NCBI GenBank assembly: GCA_910585965.1
Contig: CAJUHH010000001.1
Coordinates: 1 to 64,000, forward strand
Source of the DNA: an uncultured Lachnospiraceae bacterium
GTDB lineage: Bacteria > Bacillota > Clostridia > Lachnospirales > Lachnospiraceae
Length of the DNA: 64,000 bases
Direction of reading: 5' to 3'
Within the stretch, counting starts at the first letter, position 1, and every line of letters starts with the position of its first letter. The notes under the pieces are model-generated. The model was not told where the DNA came from. It searched no databases and saw only the letters and a program-made list of their open reading frames with translations. Of this stretch, positions 1 to 9,077 are shown piece by piece. Both the position numbers and the translations under genes were made by a program.

Positions 1-70
1 GGCTCTGTAATCTCTTCGGCCCCGTCACACCGTGTCCTTTGTAAAAATTGATTCCTAATATAGCTATCGC

Positions 71-904
71 TTAAATAAACGGATTATAATAACGGCTGCC
101 GTCCCAAAAAGTAATGAGCAGGTCAAGGGCGATAATAGCAACGGCAAGCCCCATAGCGATCCAGTCTTTTTTCTGGAATTTCCGCTGGACATACCACGTC
201 CGCTTCGGTTTCTTCCCGAACCCCCGCAGCTCCATCGCATTGCTGACGGTTTCGATCCGGTTCAGGCTGGACAGAACCAGAGGGAGAAGGATAGCGGCGG
301 AATTTTTAATACGCGTCCAGAATTTGTCCTTGCCGGACAGTTCGACTCCCCTGGCCTGCTGGGCTTGGCTGATATTGGTGAAATCCCTTTGCACGTCGGG
401 AATATACCGCAGCGCCAGGCTGACCGAATAGCCGATACGGTAACTAACGCCGATGCCGGCCAAGCTTGCTGCAAACTCGCTCGGGTCGGTGCAGGCAATA
501 AAAAGCAGGGCTACCGGCACTACACATATAACTTTCATTGTCATATTAAAATGGTAAAAAAGCTGCTCCAACGTAATGGTATAAGGGCCGGCGATCGTCA
601 GCAGGACCGTGCGGCTCCCATATAAGCCGACACCATATTCCGGCGAAAATAGATAAACGAATAAATTATTCATCAGAAGGAAAACAGCGGCCAGACCCAA
701 TACGAAACGTACTTCCCGGAAACGTACTTTGCTGATCTTAAAAATGACAAAGCTCCCCGCCAGCATGCAGAGCAGAACCCTGGTATCGTATGTCACCATC
801 GCTGCCACGCTCCATAACAGGAAAAACACCAGCTTCGTCGTCCCGGTTAGCTCATGCACTACGCTTTTCCTTCTGATATAACTCATAATCGCGACTTTTG
901 CCAT
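71..904 (-). CDS. ecfT: ECF transporter transmembrane component EcfT
   Basis: Predicted 277-residue polytopic membrane protein, the energy-coupling T component that joins an ECF-type ATPase to its substrate-binding S component. Several hydrophobic segments are visible, with the conserved charged region near the C-terminal third (ALRYIPDVQRDF, QARGVE, AMELRGFG) that carries the Ala-Arg-Gly coupling helices of the family. I chose the ATG at 904 because GGAAGGAGG lies 9 bases upstream and the preceding ATPase gene stops at 906; a longer start at 928 is possible. It is the last recognisable gene of the ecfS-ecfA-ecfT operon read on the minus strand. Family assignment is firm; the transported substrate is not determined. 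Confidence 0.9.
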   Translation of the reverse strand: MAKVAIMSYIRRKSVVHELTGTTKLVFFLLWSVAAMVTYDTRVLLCMLAGSFVIFKISKVRFREVRFVLGLAAVFLLMNNLFVYLFSPEYGVGLYGSRTVLLTIAGPYTITLEQLFYHFNMTMKVICVVPVALLFIACTDPSEFAASLAGIGVSYRIGYSVSLALRYIPDVQRDFTNISQAQQARGVELSGKDKFWTRIKNSAAILLPLVLSSLNRIETVSNAMELRGFGKKPKRTWYVQRKFQKKDWIAMGLAVAIIALDLLITFWDGSRYYNPFI

Positions 905-905
905 G

Positions 906-2615
906 TCAGCGCGCCTCCTTCCGTTCATACCCGATAAACCGCTCCGTAAATGCCTGGGGATCTTCGATTCCGCAGGAAATGCTCAGCGTATACAAGCTCG
1001 TTTCCTTCAGATTTGCTTTTTCCACCAGAGAAGGGCTGTTCAGCACATGAGCCGCGCTCGTATCTGCCAGCAGTTTTCCTTCCGAAAAAACAATGGCTCT
1101 CGGCGTATATTCCAGCATCAGATGCATATCGTGCGTCACCATCAGAATCGTATAGCCCTGGCGGTTTAATTCCACCAGGAATTCCATAATTTCCGTATAA
1201 TGGAAATAATCCTGCCCAGCCGTGGGTTCGTCCAGAATCAGGATCTGGGGGCGACATACGAGAATGCTGGCGATCGTCACCCGTTTTTTCTGTCCGTAAG
1301 ATAAAGCGGATACCGGCCATTTGCGGAAGGGATATAAGCCGCAGATCTTCAACGTTTCCTCCACCCGCTCCCGCCGTTCCTCTTCTGTCATCCCCGTCTT
1401 TTGCAATGCCAGTTCCACCTCGTCCCATATCATCGGCTTGGATATCATCTGGTTCGGGTTCTGCATCACGTAGCCAATTTTTTCCGCCCTCTCTCGGATC
1501 GTATCATTCAGCAGATCTCTTCCCTCCAGCAGGATTCTCCCTGATACGGGAAGCTCAAAACCGCAGACCAGTTTGGCCAGCGTGCTCTTCCCCGCGCCGT
1601 TCCGGCCGACAATACTGATCATCTCTCCTTTATGAACTGTAAAGTCAATATCTTCCAACGTATTTTTTCCCTGCTGGTAGCCAAAAGTCAAATGTTCCAC
1701 TTGAAGCAGAGGCTCTGCCTTGCTGTCCTGCGTCCGGCTTCCTGTCTGGCTTTGATACCAGTTTCTTACCATTCCCTTCTGCTCATCCGTCAGCTTCAGG
1801 CTGCCCGCATGGGCAGGGCGCATCTCGGGCGTTACCGTTACCCCTGCATATTTCAGCGCGGTCAGGTAAAGAGGTTCCCGGATGCCGTGTTCCGTCAGCA
1901 AGGCGGAGCATAACAATTCTTCCGGCCTCTGGTCCGCCACAATCCTTCCCTCATGCATAAGGACGATACGATCCACGCTCCGCCAAAGGACATCCTCCAG
2001 ACGATGCTCTATAATAATCACGGCCGCCTCTGTGCGCTCCTGCACTTTTTCAATCAATTCGATCGTATTCTTCCCCGCCGCAGGATCCAGATTAGCCAAG
2101 GGTTCATCGAACAAGAGTACCTTGACCTCGTCCACCATAACGCCCGCCAGGCTGACCCTCTGTTTCTGCCCGCCGGAAAGTTCGTGGGGCGCATGCTGCA
2201 AATGATGGTCGATATCCACCAGCCGGGATACCTCGTCTACCGTCAGCTTCATCTGCTCCTGGTCGACGCATTCATTTTCCAGGGCAAATGCGATATCTTC
2301 CCCGACCGTCAGTCCGATAAACTGCCCGTCCGTATCCTGGAGCACGGTGCCTACCACACGGCTCATCTCAAAAATACTGCTTTCCTTTACTTCTTTTCCA
2401 TCCACCAGCAGCTTTCCCGTGCTCTGCCCCGGATAGGCAAAAGGAATTAATCCGTTGATGCAACTGGCCACCGTGCTTTTGCCGCTGCCGGAAGAACCTG
2501 CAACCAGCACCTTTTCCCCCGGATAAATATCCAGATTGATCCCATACAAGGTCGGCTTTGCCTGCGCCGTATACTGGAATCCAAAATCCTGAAACGAAAT
2601 AATGGGTACACTCAT
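906..2615 (-). CDS. ecfA: ECF transporter ATPase, two ABC domains fused
   Basis: A 569-residue protein with two complete ABC ATPase domains in tandem, so it supplies both ATPase subunits of the ECF complex in one chain. First domain: Walker A GSSGSGKST, signature LSGGQKQR, Walker B VLLFDEP. Second domain: Walker A GRNGAGKST, signature-like LSYGQKKR, Walker B LILDEP. The start at 2615 is preceded by AAAGGAG at good spacing; the open frame extends 15 codons further upstream but without a better site. It lies between the S component (upstream, after a terminator-like hairpin) and EcfT (downstream, 1-base gap), which is the usual order for dedicated group I ECF importers. It acts on the inner face of the membrane. 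Confidence 0.93.
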   Translation of the reverse strand: MSVPIISFQDFGFQYTAQAKPTLYGINLDIYPGEKVLVAGSSGSGKSTVASCINGLIPFAYPGQSTGKLLVDGKEVKESSIFEMSRVVGTVLQDTDGQFIGLTVGEDIAFALENECVDQEQMKLTVDEVSRLVDIDHHLQHAPHELSGGQKQRVSLAGVMVDEVKVLLFDEPLANLDPAAGKNTIELIEKVQERTEAAVIIIEHRLEDVLWRSVDRIVLMHEGRIVADQRPEELLCSALLTEHGIREPLYLTALKYAGVTVTPEMRPAHAGSLKLTDEQKGMVRNWYQSQTGSRTQDSKAEPLLQVEHLTFGYQQGKNTLEDIDFTVHKGEMISIVGRNGAGKSTLAKLVCGFELPVSGRILLEGRDLLNDTIRERAEKIGYVMQNPNQMISKPMIWDEVELALQKTGMTEEERRERVEETLKICGLYPFRKWPVSALSYGQKKRVTIASILVCRPQILILDEPTAGQDYFHYTEIMEFLVELNRQGYTILMVTHDMHLMLEYTPRAIVFSEGKLLADTSAAHVLNSPSLVEKANLKETSLYTLSISCGIEDPQAFTERFIGYERKEAR

Positions 2616-2689
2616 GCATTTACTCCTTTTATCTATTGTCTGCGCCTCCAGCGACTGCATATCCGTATAGATTCGTATCGCAAAAAGGG

Positions 2690-2719
2690 AAAAAGCTGTC
2701 GCCCGGACAGCAACAGCTT
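2690..2719 (-). terminator. Terminator-like hairpin between ecfS and ecfA
   Basis: On the minus strand AAGCTGT pairs with ACAGCTT, followed by TTTTT and another T-rich run. It sits in the 151-base gap between the S component and the ATPase. It is probably a partial terminator that lowers ATPase/T expression relative to the S component; a complete stop would leave ecfA without an evident promoter. Confidence 0.55.
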
Positions 2720-2766
2720 ATACTTTTCCTCCTAATGGATAACGGCAGATGCCGCTATTCCGCTTT

Positions 2767-3306
2767 TTATTCTTTCTTTAAGGAACCCTTCTTTACCAGC
2801 GTCTTGGAATACGCGATCAAAAGCAGAGTGCCTACCACGCCTGTTGTGAGCATATTGCTGATGCCCGCAACCAGACCCTGCATAAACAGTTTCTCCAAAG
2901 GCTCCGCATAAATCAGAATATCCAGGCACGGAGCAATAAAACCCCAGGAAACCAAATGGGCAATCACCTGAGCCACATTAAACTGAATCAGCTTTTTACC
3001 GTCCAGCCCTTCGGACACATCCAGTTTCATCGTAACAACACCGATAATCAGTCCTGCCATTCCAGAAGCAATGATCCAGCTCCACCACGGACCGTAATTC
3101 GTTGCATCGATGAGCGTATGGCCGATCAGTCCGATCAGAAGTCCCGCTATCGGGCCGAACAACATCGCAAACACTGCCTGGACCGCATACTGAAGACTGA
3201 TGTATGTATTAGGAACAGGCGTAGGAATGGAAATCTTTCCCAGGACAAAAAATAACGCCGCGCCGATGCCGATAGCAACTACGCTTTTTACAGATAGTTT
3301 TTTCAT
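2767..3306 (-). CDS. ECF transporter S component, UPF0397 family
   Basis: A 179-residue integral membrane protein with about five to six hydrophobic segments. The opening (KSVVAIGIGAALFFVLGKIS, then IPTPVPNT, and WWSWIIASG) is characteristic of the UPF0397 group of ECF substrate-binding components, often auto-annotated as riboflavin-type. It would bind the substrate in the membrane and dock onto the EcfA/EcfT module encoded directly downstream. It is the first gene of the operon, 47 bases from a consensus promoter. I see no vitamin riboswitch in the short leader, so the substrate remains open; the riboflavin label should not be taken as established. Confidence 0.85.
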   Translation of the reverse strand: MKKLSVKSVVAIGIGAALFFVLGKISIPTPVPNTYISLQYAVQAVFAMLFGPIAGLLIGLIGHTLIDATNYGPWWSWIIASGMAGLIIGVVTMKLDVSEGLDGKKLIQFNVAQVIAHLVSWGFIAPCLDILIYAEPLEKLFMQGLVAGISNMLTTGVVGTLLLIAYSKTLVKKGSLKKE

Positions 3307-3352
3307 ATCTCACTCACTCCGTTTCTTATAGAATCGTTATCTACACAAAAAC

Positions 3353-3381
3353 ATTATAGTGGGAATGTCAAACCGTGTCAA
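3353..3381 (-). promoter_or_regulatory. Consensus sigma-A promoter of the ECF operon
   Basis: Minus strand TTGACA, 17-base spacer, TATAAT: both hexamers are perfect matches. It points at the S-component gene starting at 3306. The rest of the 159-base gap to the aldo/keto reductase gene holds nothing I can name. Confidence 0.85.
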
Positions 3382-3465
3382 CATACATATCATAGAATCA
3401 TTTTTGCAGACTGCACATGCATCAGGAAACAGGACAACAGGCAAAGCCGGAAAGGACCGATCCCC

Positions 3466-4365
3466 TTATCGTAATATCTGCTGGCCGCTGGCAGCATAGA
3501 TTTCATACCATTCATAGTGTTCCAGTTTAACGCCCATCGCTTTGACCGCCAAATCCAGCCTTTCCAATTTATTGCTTCCGGAAATCGGAACCACCCCTGC
3601 CGGATGATACATCAGCCACGCATAAATAATCGTTTCCGGCTTTTCATTATGCCTTTCTGCAACCTCCCTTATTTTTTCCATCGCGCGGCAGCAAAGAGGA
3701 TCCCCGGCTTTAAATAGTCTTCCTCCCGCCAAAGGCGACCATATCATCGGATGGATGTGCCGCACTGTCAGATAGTCCATCATTCCGCTGTTAAAATGTT
3801 CAAAGCATACCGGATTCCATTCTATTTGATTTGTTACAAGCTCCCCGTCCATTGCCTGCTGCAGCGCATCAAATTTAAACGGATCAAAATTGGACACCCC
3901 AACTTCCTTTACAAGCCCTTCTTTTTTTAAATCCTTCAGCGCCCTTGCCGTCTCCCATGGATCAAAACAAGGGTCTTCCCTGTGGATTAAATACAAATCC
4001 AGATAATCCGTCTGCAAACGATGCAAACTTTCCTTGCAGGACTTCATCACTCTTTCATAAGAAGTATTATAATACCCAAAAGTTTCCCCGTTTATTTTCT
4101 CTTGGAAAATACCTGTTTTTGAAACCAGCTGGATCTTCCCGCGAATGGATTTATCCTCCGTAAAGGCTTCTCCCATCAGCTTTTCGCATAAAGTTGCCGA
4201 ATAAATCTCCGCCGTATCAAAAGAAGTGACTCCTTTTTCAATACACGCGTTCATGAATTCCGCCAATTCTTTTGAAGTCCATTTCCAGCCCTCCAGCCGC
4301 CAAAACCCTTGTACAATCGCAGAGAGCGATAATTTTTCTGATAATTTGATTGTTTTCATATCCAT
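3466..4365 (-). CDS. Aldo/keto reductase
   Basis: A 299-residue NAD(P)H-dependent aldo/keto reductase, TIM-barrel fold, resembling the YdhF group. The catalytic tetrad can be seen: Asp and Tyr in FDTAEIYSATLCEKL, Lys in LVSKTGIF, His in DLYLIHRED. The C-terminal part carries the NADP-binding region (VVPISGSNKLERL). An alternative start two codons downstream is possible. It is the last gene of the six-gene sugar operon regulated from 10034, 39 bases after the permease gene. Its place suggests it reduces a carbonyl on the imported sugar or a breakdown product, but the reaction itself is not deducible. Confidence 0.88.
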   Translation of the reverse strand: MDMKTIKLSEKLSLSAIVQGFWRLEGWKWTSKELAEFMNACIEKGVTSFDTAEIYSATLCEKLMGEAFTEDKSIRGKIQLVSKTGIFQEKINGETFGYYNTSYERVMKSCKESLHRLQTDYLDLYLIHREDPCFDPWETARALKDLKKEGLVKEVGVSNFDPFKFDALQQAMDGELVTNQIEWNPVCFEHFNSGMMDYLTVRHIHPMIWSPLAGGRLFKAGDPLCCRAMEKIREVAERHNEKPETIIYAWLMYHPAGVVPISGSNKLERLDLAVKAMGVKLEHYEWYEIYAASGQQILR

Positions 4366-4404
4366 ACCTATACCTTTCTCCCGCCTGCTGATTTATGCTC
4401 CTCC

Positions 4405-5394
4405 TCAGGCATTCTTTCTCATATCCAAAGCAACCGCGCTGCATATAATGATGCCTTTGATTACCAGCTGCCAGTTTGCATTTACGCCGATAAACGCCAA
4501 ACCATAGCTAATAAATGTAAAAATAATAACCCCTATGACCGCCCCTGACACTTTGCCGATCCCGCCGCTTAAAGAGATACCGCCCACTACGCAGGACGAA
4601 ATGGCATCAAACTCATAAGCATTTCCATAAGAACTGTTGGCTCCGCCTGTCCTAGCCACCTCCATAATGCCGGCCAGGCCCACCAGGCAGCTTTCAATGA
4701 TAAACACACTCATAATCACTTTATTTACACTCACGCCCGAAACCTTGGCTGCCTCAGGGTTGCCGCCTACAATATAAATATTTTTTCCGAATACTGTTTT
4801 ATTGAGGACGAACCATACGATAATGACTGCCGCCAAAGCAATGACTACCAATAAACTGATCTGTCCGAACAACTTATAACTGCTTAAAAAACGCAAATCA
4901 TCCCTGATGCCTCCAATAGGCTGTGAATTATTGGGTTTCTTTGCAAAATAAAGGCAGTTCATCCCATATACAATCGTTGACATCCCAAAAGTCGCTATAA
5001 AAGGCGCCATTTTCAGTTTCGAAATCATAAACCCATTGACTGCCCCGATGACGGCAACAGCCGCAATCGTAACCAGAATCGGAAGGATAATCGGAAGTTC
5101 CGGCAAATTCGGCCAAAACCGATTGGAATATGCAGCCATTTGAGACATGGACGCTACCAGAACCGCCGCCAGACCCACCTGCCTTCCGCCTGCCAAATCG
5201 GTTCCCCCTATAAGAAGAGGAAACATCAGCCCAAGGGCACAAATCATTTTTACCGCAGACTGCGTAATAATATCGGTAAATACCCGCCATTGCAAAAAGG
5301 AAGGCTCTATTATTATAATCCCTATAATCATAAACAGTAAAACGATAACAAGAGCCTTATCGATCAATATCTTTTTTAAATTTATCGTCTTCAT
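4405..5394 (-). CDS. Sugar ABC transporter permease (RbsC/MglC type)
   Basis: A 329-residue membrane permease of the ribose/galactose (carbohydrate uptake transporter 2) family with eight to ten hydrophobic segments and the family motif region around GVNANWQLVIKGIIICSAVALD at the C-terminus. The start overlaps the stop of the ATPase gene by four bases (ATGA), indicating translational coupling. It forms the channel for the importer with the ATPase at 5391 and the lipoprotein at 7001. Only one permease gene is present, so it probably acts as a homodimer, as in this family. Confidence 0.92.
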   Translation of the reverse strand: MKTINLKKILIDKALVIVLLFMIIGIIIIEPSFLQWRVFTDIITQSAVKMICALGLMFPLLIGGTDLAGGRQVGLAAVLVASMSQMAAYSNRFWPNLPELPIILPILVTIAAVAVIGAVNGFMISKLKMAPFIATFGMSTIVYGMNCLYFAKKPNNSQPIGGIRDDLRFLSSYKLFGQISLLVVIALAAVIIVWFVLNKTVFGKNIYIVGGNPEAAKVSGVSVNKVIMSVFIIESCLVGLAGIMEVARTGGANSSYGNAYEFDAISSCVVGGISLSGGIGKVSGAVIGVIIFTFISYGLAFIGVNANWQLVIKGIIICSAVALDMRKNA

Positions 5395-6920
5395 TCAGAA
5401 TCCTCCTCTTTTGCTTTATTGGAAAACATCGTAGCATATTTCATTACCTCTATCTGCGTTGCTTCCTTCTGCTCTAATATTCCCGACAATTTCCCCTCGC
5501 ACATAATCATTATCTTATCCGACATGCCAAGAAGTTCCGGCATTTCCGAAGAAACCATAATGATTGCCTTCCCTTTCTTTGCGAGATCTCTCATGATTTT
5601 ATAAATCTCGTATTTGGCGCCCACGTCCACCCCTCTTGTCGGCTCATCCAGAATAAGAATGTCGCAATCCGACAAAAGCCATCTTCCTACCAATACCTTC
5701 TGTTGGTTCCCCCCGGAAAGGTTTTTTATCAAAGTATCCGTGCCCGCCATCCTGACATCCAGTTCTTTGCATATATCATTTACGCTTTTCCCTATTTTTT
5801 TCCTGTGAATTAATCCTATTATATTATCCGCCAATTTTTTATAAGCGACTACCAGCGCGTTATCCCATACGGACAGCATGGGTATAATGCCTGTCACCCG
5901 CCGTTCTTCCGTCAATAAAGCAAATTTATTTTTTATGGCGTCCTGCGGCGTTTGGTTTTGAATGACCTTCCCATTCATTGTCAACGTCCCCGAACAGATC
6001 TTTCTCAGTCCAAAAATCGCTTCCACCAGCTCCGTCCGCTGAGCGCCTACCAGACCGCCAATCCCTAATATTTCCCCTTTATGAAGCTCAAAACTAATAT
6101 GTTCAAAGGAATGTTCCTGCGCACTCGTAAAATCCTCTACCTTTAAAAGCACTTCTTTTTGAATCGTATCTTCTGCGGGTGGAAATCTCTCCTCCATGTT
6201 ACGCCCGACCATTTGATGGATGACTTCATCAATCGTAATGTCCCTGATTTCCCATTTTCCTACGTACTGCCCGTCCCGCATAATGGTAATTTCATCCGCA
6301 ACCTCAAAAATTTCTTCTAATTTATGGGATATATAAATAATAGAACGGCCTTCCGATTTCAATCTGTTCATGATTTTAAAAAGATGTTTTGTCTCTGCTA
6401 CCGTAAGGCTCGACGTAGGCTCGTCCATGATAATCACTTTTGCGTCATAAGATACCGCCTTGGCAATTTCAATAGCCTGAAGCTGTGAAACAGACAGATT
6501 TTTGGCTAACGTATCTGCCGGGATGTCGAACTCCAGATCTTTCAGCAACTCCTCTGTCATTGCCTTCATTTTTTCCTCGTCTACTACCATGCCCTTTTTT
6601 ACAAATCTTCCAACCCATATATTATCCACCACGTTCCGATCAGGAATCGGATTCAATTCCTGGTGAATCATAGATATCCCTAATTTTAAGGCAGTATTAG
6701 GGTCTGTCACTTCCACGGTTTCCCCATCCAGCTCCATGGTACCTTCCTCTGGATGATATAATCCGAACAGACATTTCATCAATGTAGATTTTCCGGCGCC
6801 GTTTTCACCAATTAAAGCATGTACTGAACCGGGTTTCACCTCCAGCTGTACCTGATCAAGCGCCTTTACACCCGGGAATGATTTAGACATATTACTTACT
6901 TTCAATCTGTACTTTTCCAA
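5391..6920 (-). CDS. Sugar ABC transporter ATPase (RbsA/MglA type)
   Basis: A 509-residue double ABC ATPase of the monosaccharide importer family. First domain: Walker A GENGAGKST, signature LSVSQLQAIEIAKA, Walker B VIIMDEP. Second domain: a degenerate Walker A (GGLVGAQRTEL), which is normal for the second half of this family, plus LSGGNQQKV and ILILDEPTRGVDVGAK. The start is TTG at 6920, eight bases after GGAGG. It follows the binding-protein gene after a stem-loop and is coupled to the permease. Confidence 0.93.
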   Translation of the reverse strand: MEKYRLKVSNMSKSFPGVKALDQVQLEVKPGSVHALIGENGAGKSTLMKCLFGLYHPEEGTMELDGETVEVTDPNTALKLGISMIHQELNPIPDRNVVDNIWVGRFVKKGMVVDEEKMKAMTEELLKDLEFDIPADTLAKNLSVSQLQAIEIAKAVSYDAKVIIMDEPTSSLTVAETKHLFKIMNRLKSEGRSIIYISHKLEEIFEVADEITIMRDGQYVGKWEIRDITIDEVIHQMVGRNMEERFPPAEDTIQKEVLLKVEDFTSAQEHSFEHISFELHKGEILGIGGLVGAQRTELVEAIFGLRKICSGTLTMNGKVIQNQTPQDAIKNKFALLTEERRVTGIIPMLSVWDNALVVAYKKLADNIIGLIHRKKIGKSVNDICKELDVRMAGTDTLIKNLSGGNQQKVLVGRWLLSDCDILILDEPTRGVDVGAKYEIYKIMRDLAKKGKAIIMVSSEMPELLGMSDKIMIMCEGKLSGILEQKEATQIEVMKYATMFSNKAKEEDSE

Positions 6921-6938
6921 GTAATATTCCTCCCTTCT

Positions 6939-6978
6939 ATGGGGCGGCCGCCCATTGCCTTTTTTTGCGGCCGCCCAT
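6939..6978 (-). other. Intercistronic GC-rich stem-loop
   Basis: Inverted repeat with arms 6939-6951 and 6967-6978 (core GCGGCCGCCC), separated by a loop that includes a T7 run on the plus strand. No T-run follows on the transcribed strand, and the GGGAGG site for the ATPase comes next. This is the usual place for an mRNA-stabilising hairpin that keeps the upstream binding-protein message more abundant. Confidence 0.7.
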
Positions 6979-7000
6979 ATGATTACAGCCTCTTTCCTGC

Positions 7001-8173
7001 CTATTCCGAAATGGAGTTCATCAGTTCCAGCGTTTCATCCAAATTGCTGCCGTCTACAATCACATAAGGAACCCATACGTATTTCCCTTCTACCGTACAA
7101 TCCACGCCTACCACATCTTCCGTAATTTCTTTGCCTTCTTTTACGGCCTTTATTACGTTAATGATGGCATCGGACTGGTTCATCCTGTCGTTCAGCACCG
7201 TGCCAAGCAGGGAACCCGCTTTCATTGCTTCCAACGCGTCAATATTGGCATCAATCCCCACAATCGGAACAAATTTTTCCGGATCGCCGCTGTTATATCC
7301 ATTATTGATACAAGCCTGCACAGCGCCCATCGCCATACTGTCGTTGTTGCAGAGCACGCCTTCAATTCCGTCTATCCCATATGCAGTAATCCAAGCGTTC
7401 ATTTTATCCAATGCCTGCGCCTGATCCCAGTTTGCAGTATCCATCGCAAGGATTTCATATTCAATCCCCTGTGCGCTTAAAGTTTCTTCATAAGCCTGTG
7501 TACGCAGCACCACATCCTGCTGTCCGATTTCTCCTTGCAGCACTACCAGCTGGAGAATGCCGTCACCGTTCTTATCCGCAATCTCCTTATTCGCATTCCA
7601 ATAATTAATCAAGGCCTGCGCGCACATTTCTCCCGATTCTTTTGCCTGAGCGCCTACATACAAAATATTGTCATAGTTCTCCATTGTAGTTTCCATAGGT
7701 TCCATATTGAAAAATACCGCCGGCACTCCTTCTTCCCCACATTTTTGAGCCATAGTTTCCGTACTCTCCCTGTCAGGCGCACAGATCGCAACTACATCCG
7801 TTCCCTTCGTAAGCGCCGCTTCCAGTTTGCTGATAGCCGTTGAAACATCGTTTGCCGCATCCTGCATATCAAGAGAAATACCGCCAATTTTTTCTTCTTC
7901 GTTTTGCATGATAATGCGGAACCCGCTCTGGAACTGATCGTCAAAAGCCCTCCAAATAACGGTAGCGTTTACGGAGCCCGCCGCTCCCTCCCCTTCTGCT
8001 GAAGCATCTTCTCCGGCTGCGATTTCTTCCGCTTCATTTTCCGCCGCATTTGCAGCAGGCTCTTCCTGTGTTTCAGATGCCGGAGGCTGCGGGGTTTCAT
8101 CCGCCGCACCGCAGGCAGTAAAAGAAAATGCCATTGCCATTGCCAATATTCCGCTCAATAATCTTTTTTTCAT
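7001..8173 (-). CDS. Sugar-binding lipoprotein of the ABC importer
   Basis: A 390-residue extracellular substrate-binding protein of the periplasmic-binding-protein I fold (RbsB/MglB/xylose-type). It begins with a lipoprotein signal (basic KKR, hydrophobic stretch, lipobox FTAC with the acceptor cysteine at about residue 21), then an acidic, Ala/Glu-rich linker of about 45 residues before the sugar-binding domain starts near VIWRAFDDQFQ. The body contains CAPDRESTETMA, CNNDSMAMGAV and PIVGIDANIDALEAMKAG, typical of this group. Third gene of the operon. The sugar is unknown; the neighbouring kinase and aldolase point to a ketose or aldose that ends as a ketose phosphate. Confidence 0.92.
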   Translation of the reverse strand: MKKRLLSGILAMAMAFSFTACGAADETPQPPASETQEEPAANAAENEAEEIAAGEDASAEGEGAAGSVNATVIWRAFDDQFQSGFRIIMQNEEEKIGGISLDMQDAANDVSTAISKLEAALTKGTDVVAICAPDRESTETMAQKCGEEGVPAVFFNMEPMETTMENYDNILYVGAQAKESGEMCAQALINYWNANKEIADKNGDGILQLVVLQGEIGQQDVVLRTQAYEETLSAQGIEYEILAMDTANWDQAQALDKMNAWITAYGIDGIEGVLCNNDSMAMGAVQACINNGYNSGDPEKFVPIVGIDANIDALEAMKAGSLLGTVLNDRMNQSDAIINVIKAVKEGKEITEDVVGVDCTVEGKYVWVPYVIVDGSNLDETLELMNSISE

Positions 8174-8208
8174 ATCATTATCCTCCGTTTATTATTTTTT
8201 ACCCCAAA

Positions 8209-9057
8209 TCAGTTTTCAAATCGGAAATCCTTCATTTTTCCTTTAATAAATTCTTTCGCGCAATTTTTGGAATGAAGGAACATAGCCGTATTATATTTAA
8301 ATTCCGGCTTTTTTTTCAATTCTTCAAAAGAATCCGCGACTGCCGTAAGCACATCCGTCGCCACATTAATTTTACGGATTCCGTTGCGGATCGCTTCCTG
8401 AACCTGATCGATAGGAGTTCCTGATCCGCCGTGAAGCACCAACGGTACATTTACCACCTCTTTAATTGCTTTCAGCCTTTCTATATTAAGATGCGGCGCC
8501 GCAATATAATGCCCGTGCTGAGTTCCGATGCTGACAGCCAGGCAGTCCACACCTGTCCTCTCTACAAATTCTTTCGCTTCTGCCGGATCCGTCTGCGCTG
8601 CCTCAGGACCCTTGACGATCAAATCTCCTTCCTCCCCTACCAGTTTGCCCAATTCCCCTTCCACCGTAATGCCAAGGGTATGCGCATAATCCACAACCTT
8701 TTTTGTCAAAGCAACATTTTCTTCAAAGGGCAGGGAAGAACCGTCAATCATAACTGAGGAATAACCCGCCTGGATCGCCGCAACACATTCCTCATATGTA
8801 CGGCAGTGATCCAAGTGAAGAGCGATTGGCACCTTGGCATTTGCCGCCGCCCTTTTTACGGTTTCCACCGTTCCCTCAAATCCCCCCATGAGGTCGCAGC
8901 AGTCCGTACCCGTAATAAAAATCACCGGGCAATTCAATTCGGAGCCTGCTTCTATCGCTGCCAATGCCGTTTCGTAAGAAACCGTCACATAAGCCCCATA
9001 CGCAATCTGCTGTTCCTCTGCCAGTTTTAAAATTTCTTTCATTGGTGCAAATTTCAT
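8209..9057 (-). CDS. Class II fructose/tagatose-bisphosphate-type aldolase
   Basis: A 282-residue zinc-dependent class II aldolase (FbaA/GatY/KbaY superfamily). The metal-binding motif ALHLDHC, the second histidine region (GTQHGHY) and LHGGSGTP are all present, as is KINVATD near the C-terminus. I start at 9057 (MKFAPM) because AAAGG lies nine bases upstream; longer frames start at 9066 or 9087. It cleaves a ketose mono- or bisphosphate into dihydroxyacetone phosphate and an aldehyde. It follows the PfkB-type kinase with a 20-base gap, so kinase and aldolase probably act in sequence on the imported sugar. The exact substrate cannot be read from sequence. Confidence 0.9.
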   Translation of the reverse strand: MKFAPMKEILKLAEEQQIAYGAYVTVSYETALAAIEAGSELNCPVIFITGTDCCDLMGGFEGTVETVKRAAANAKVPIALHLDHCRTYEECVAAIQAGYSSVMIDGSSLPFEENVALTKKVVDYAHTLGITVEGELGKLVGEEGDLIVKGPEAAQTDPAEAKEFVERTGVDCLAVSIGTQHGHYIAAPHLNIERLKAIKEVVNVPLVLHGGSGTPIDQVQEAIRNGIRKINVATDVLTAVADSFEELKKKPEFKYNTAMFLHSKNCAKEFIKGKMKDFRFEN

Positions 9058-9077
9058 AATCTCCATCCTTTCCTTTT

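Noticed and set aside
1..70. Possible start of a further gene downstream of ecfT (GTG at 28 after AAAGGA), and similarity of VTGPKRL to the C-terminus of the frameshifted protein at 36259
   Set aside because: Only nine codons are visible before the edge; too little to support a gene or a relationship.
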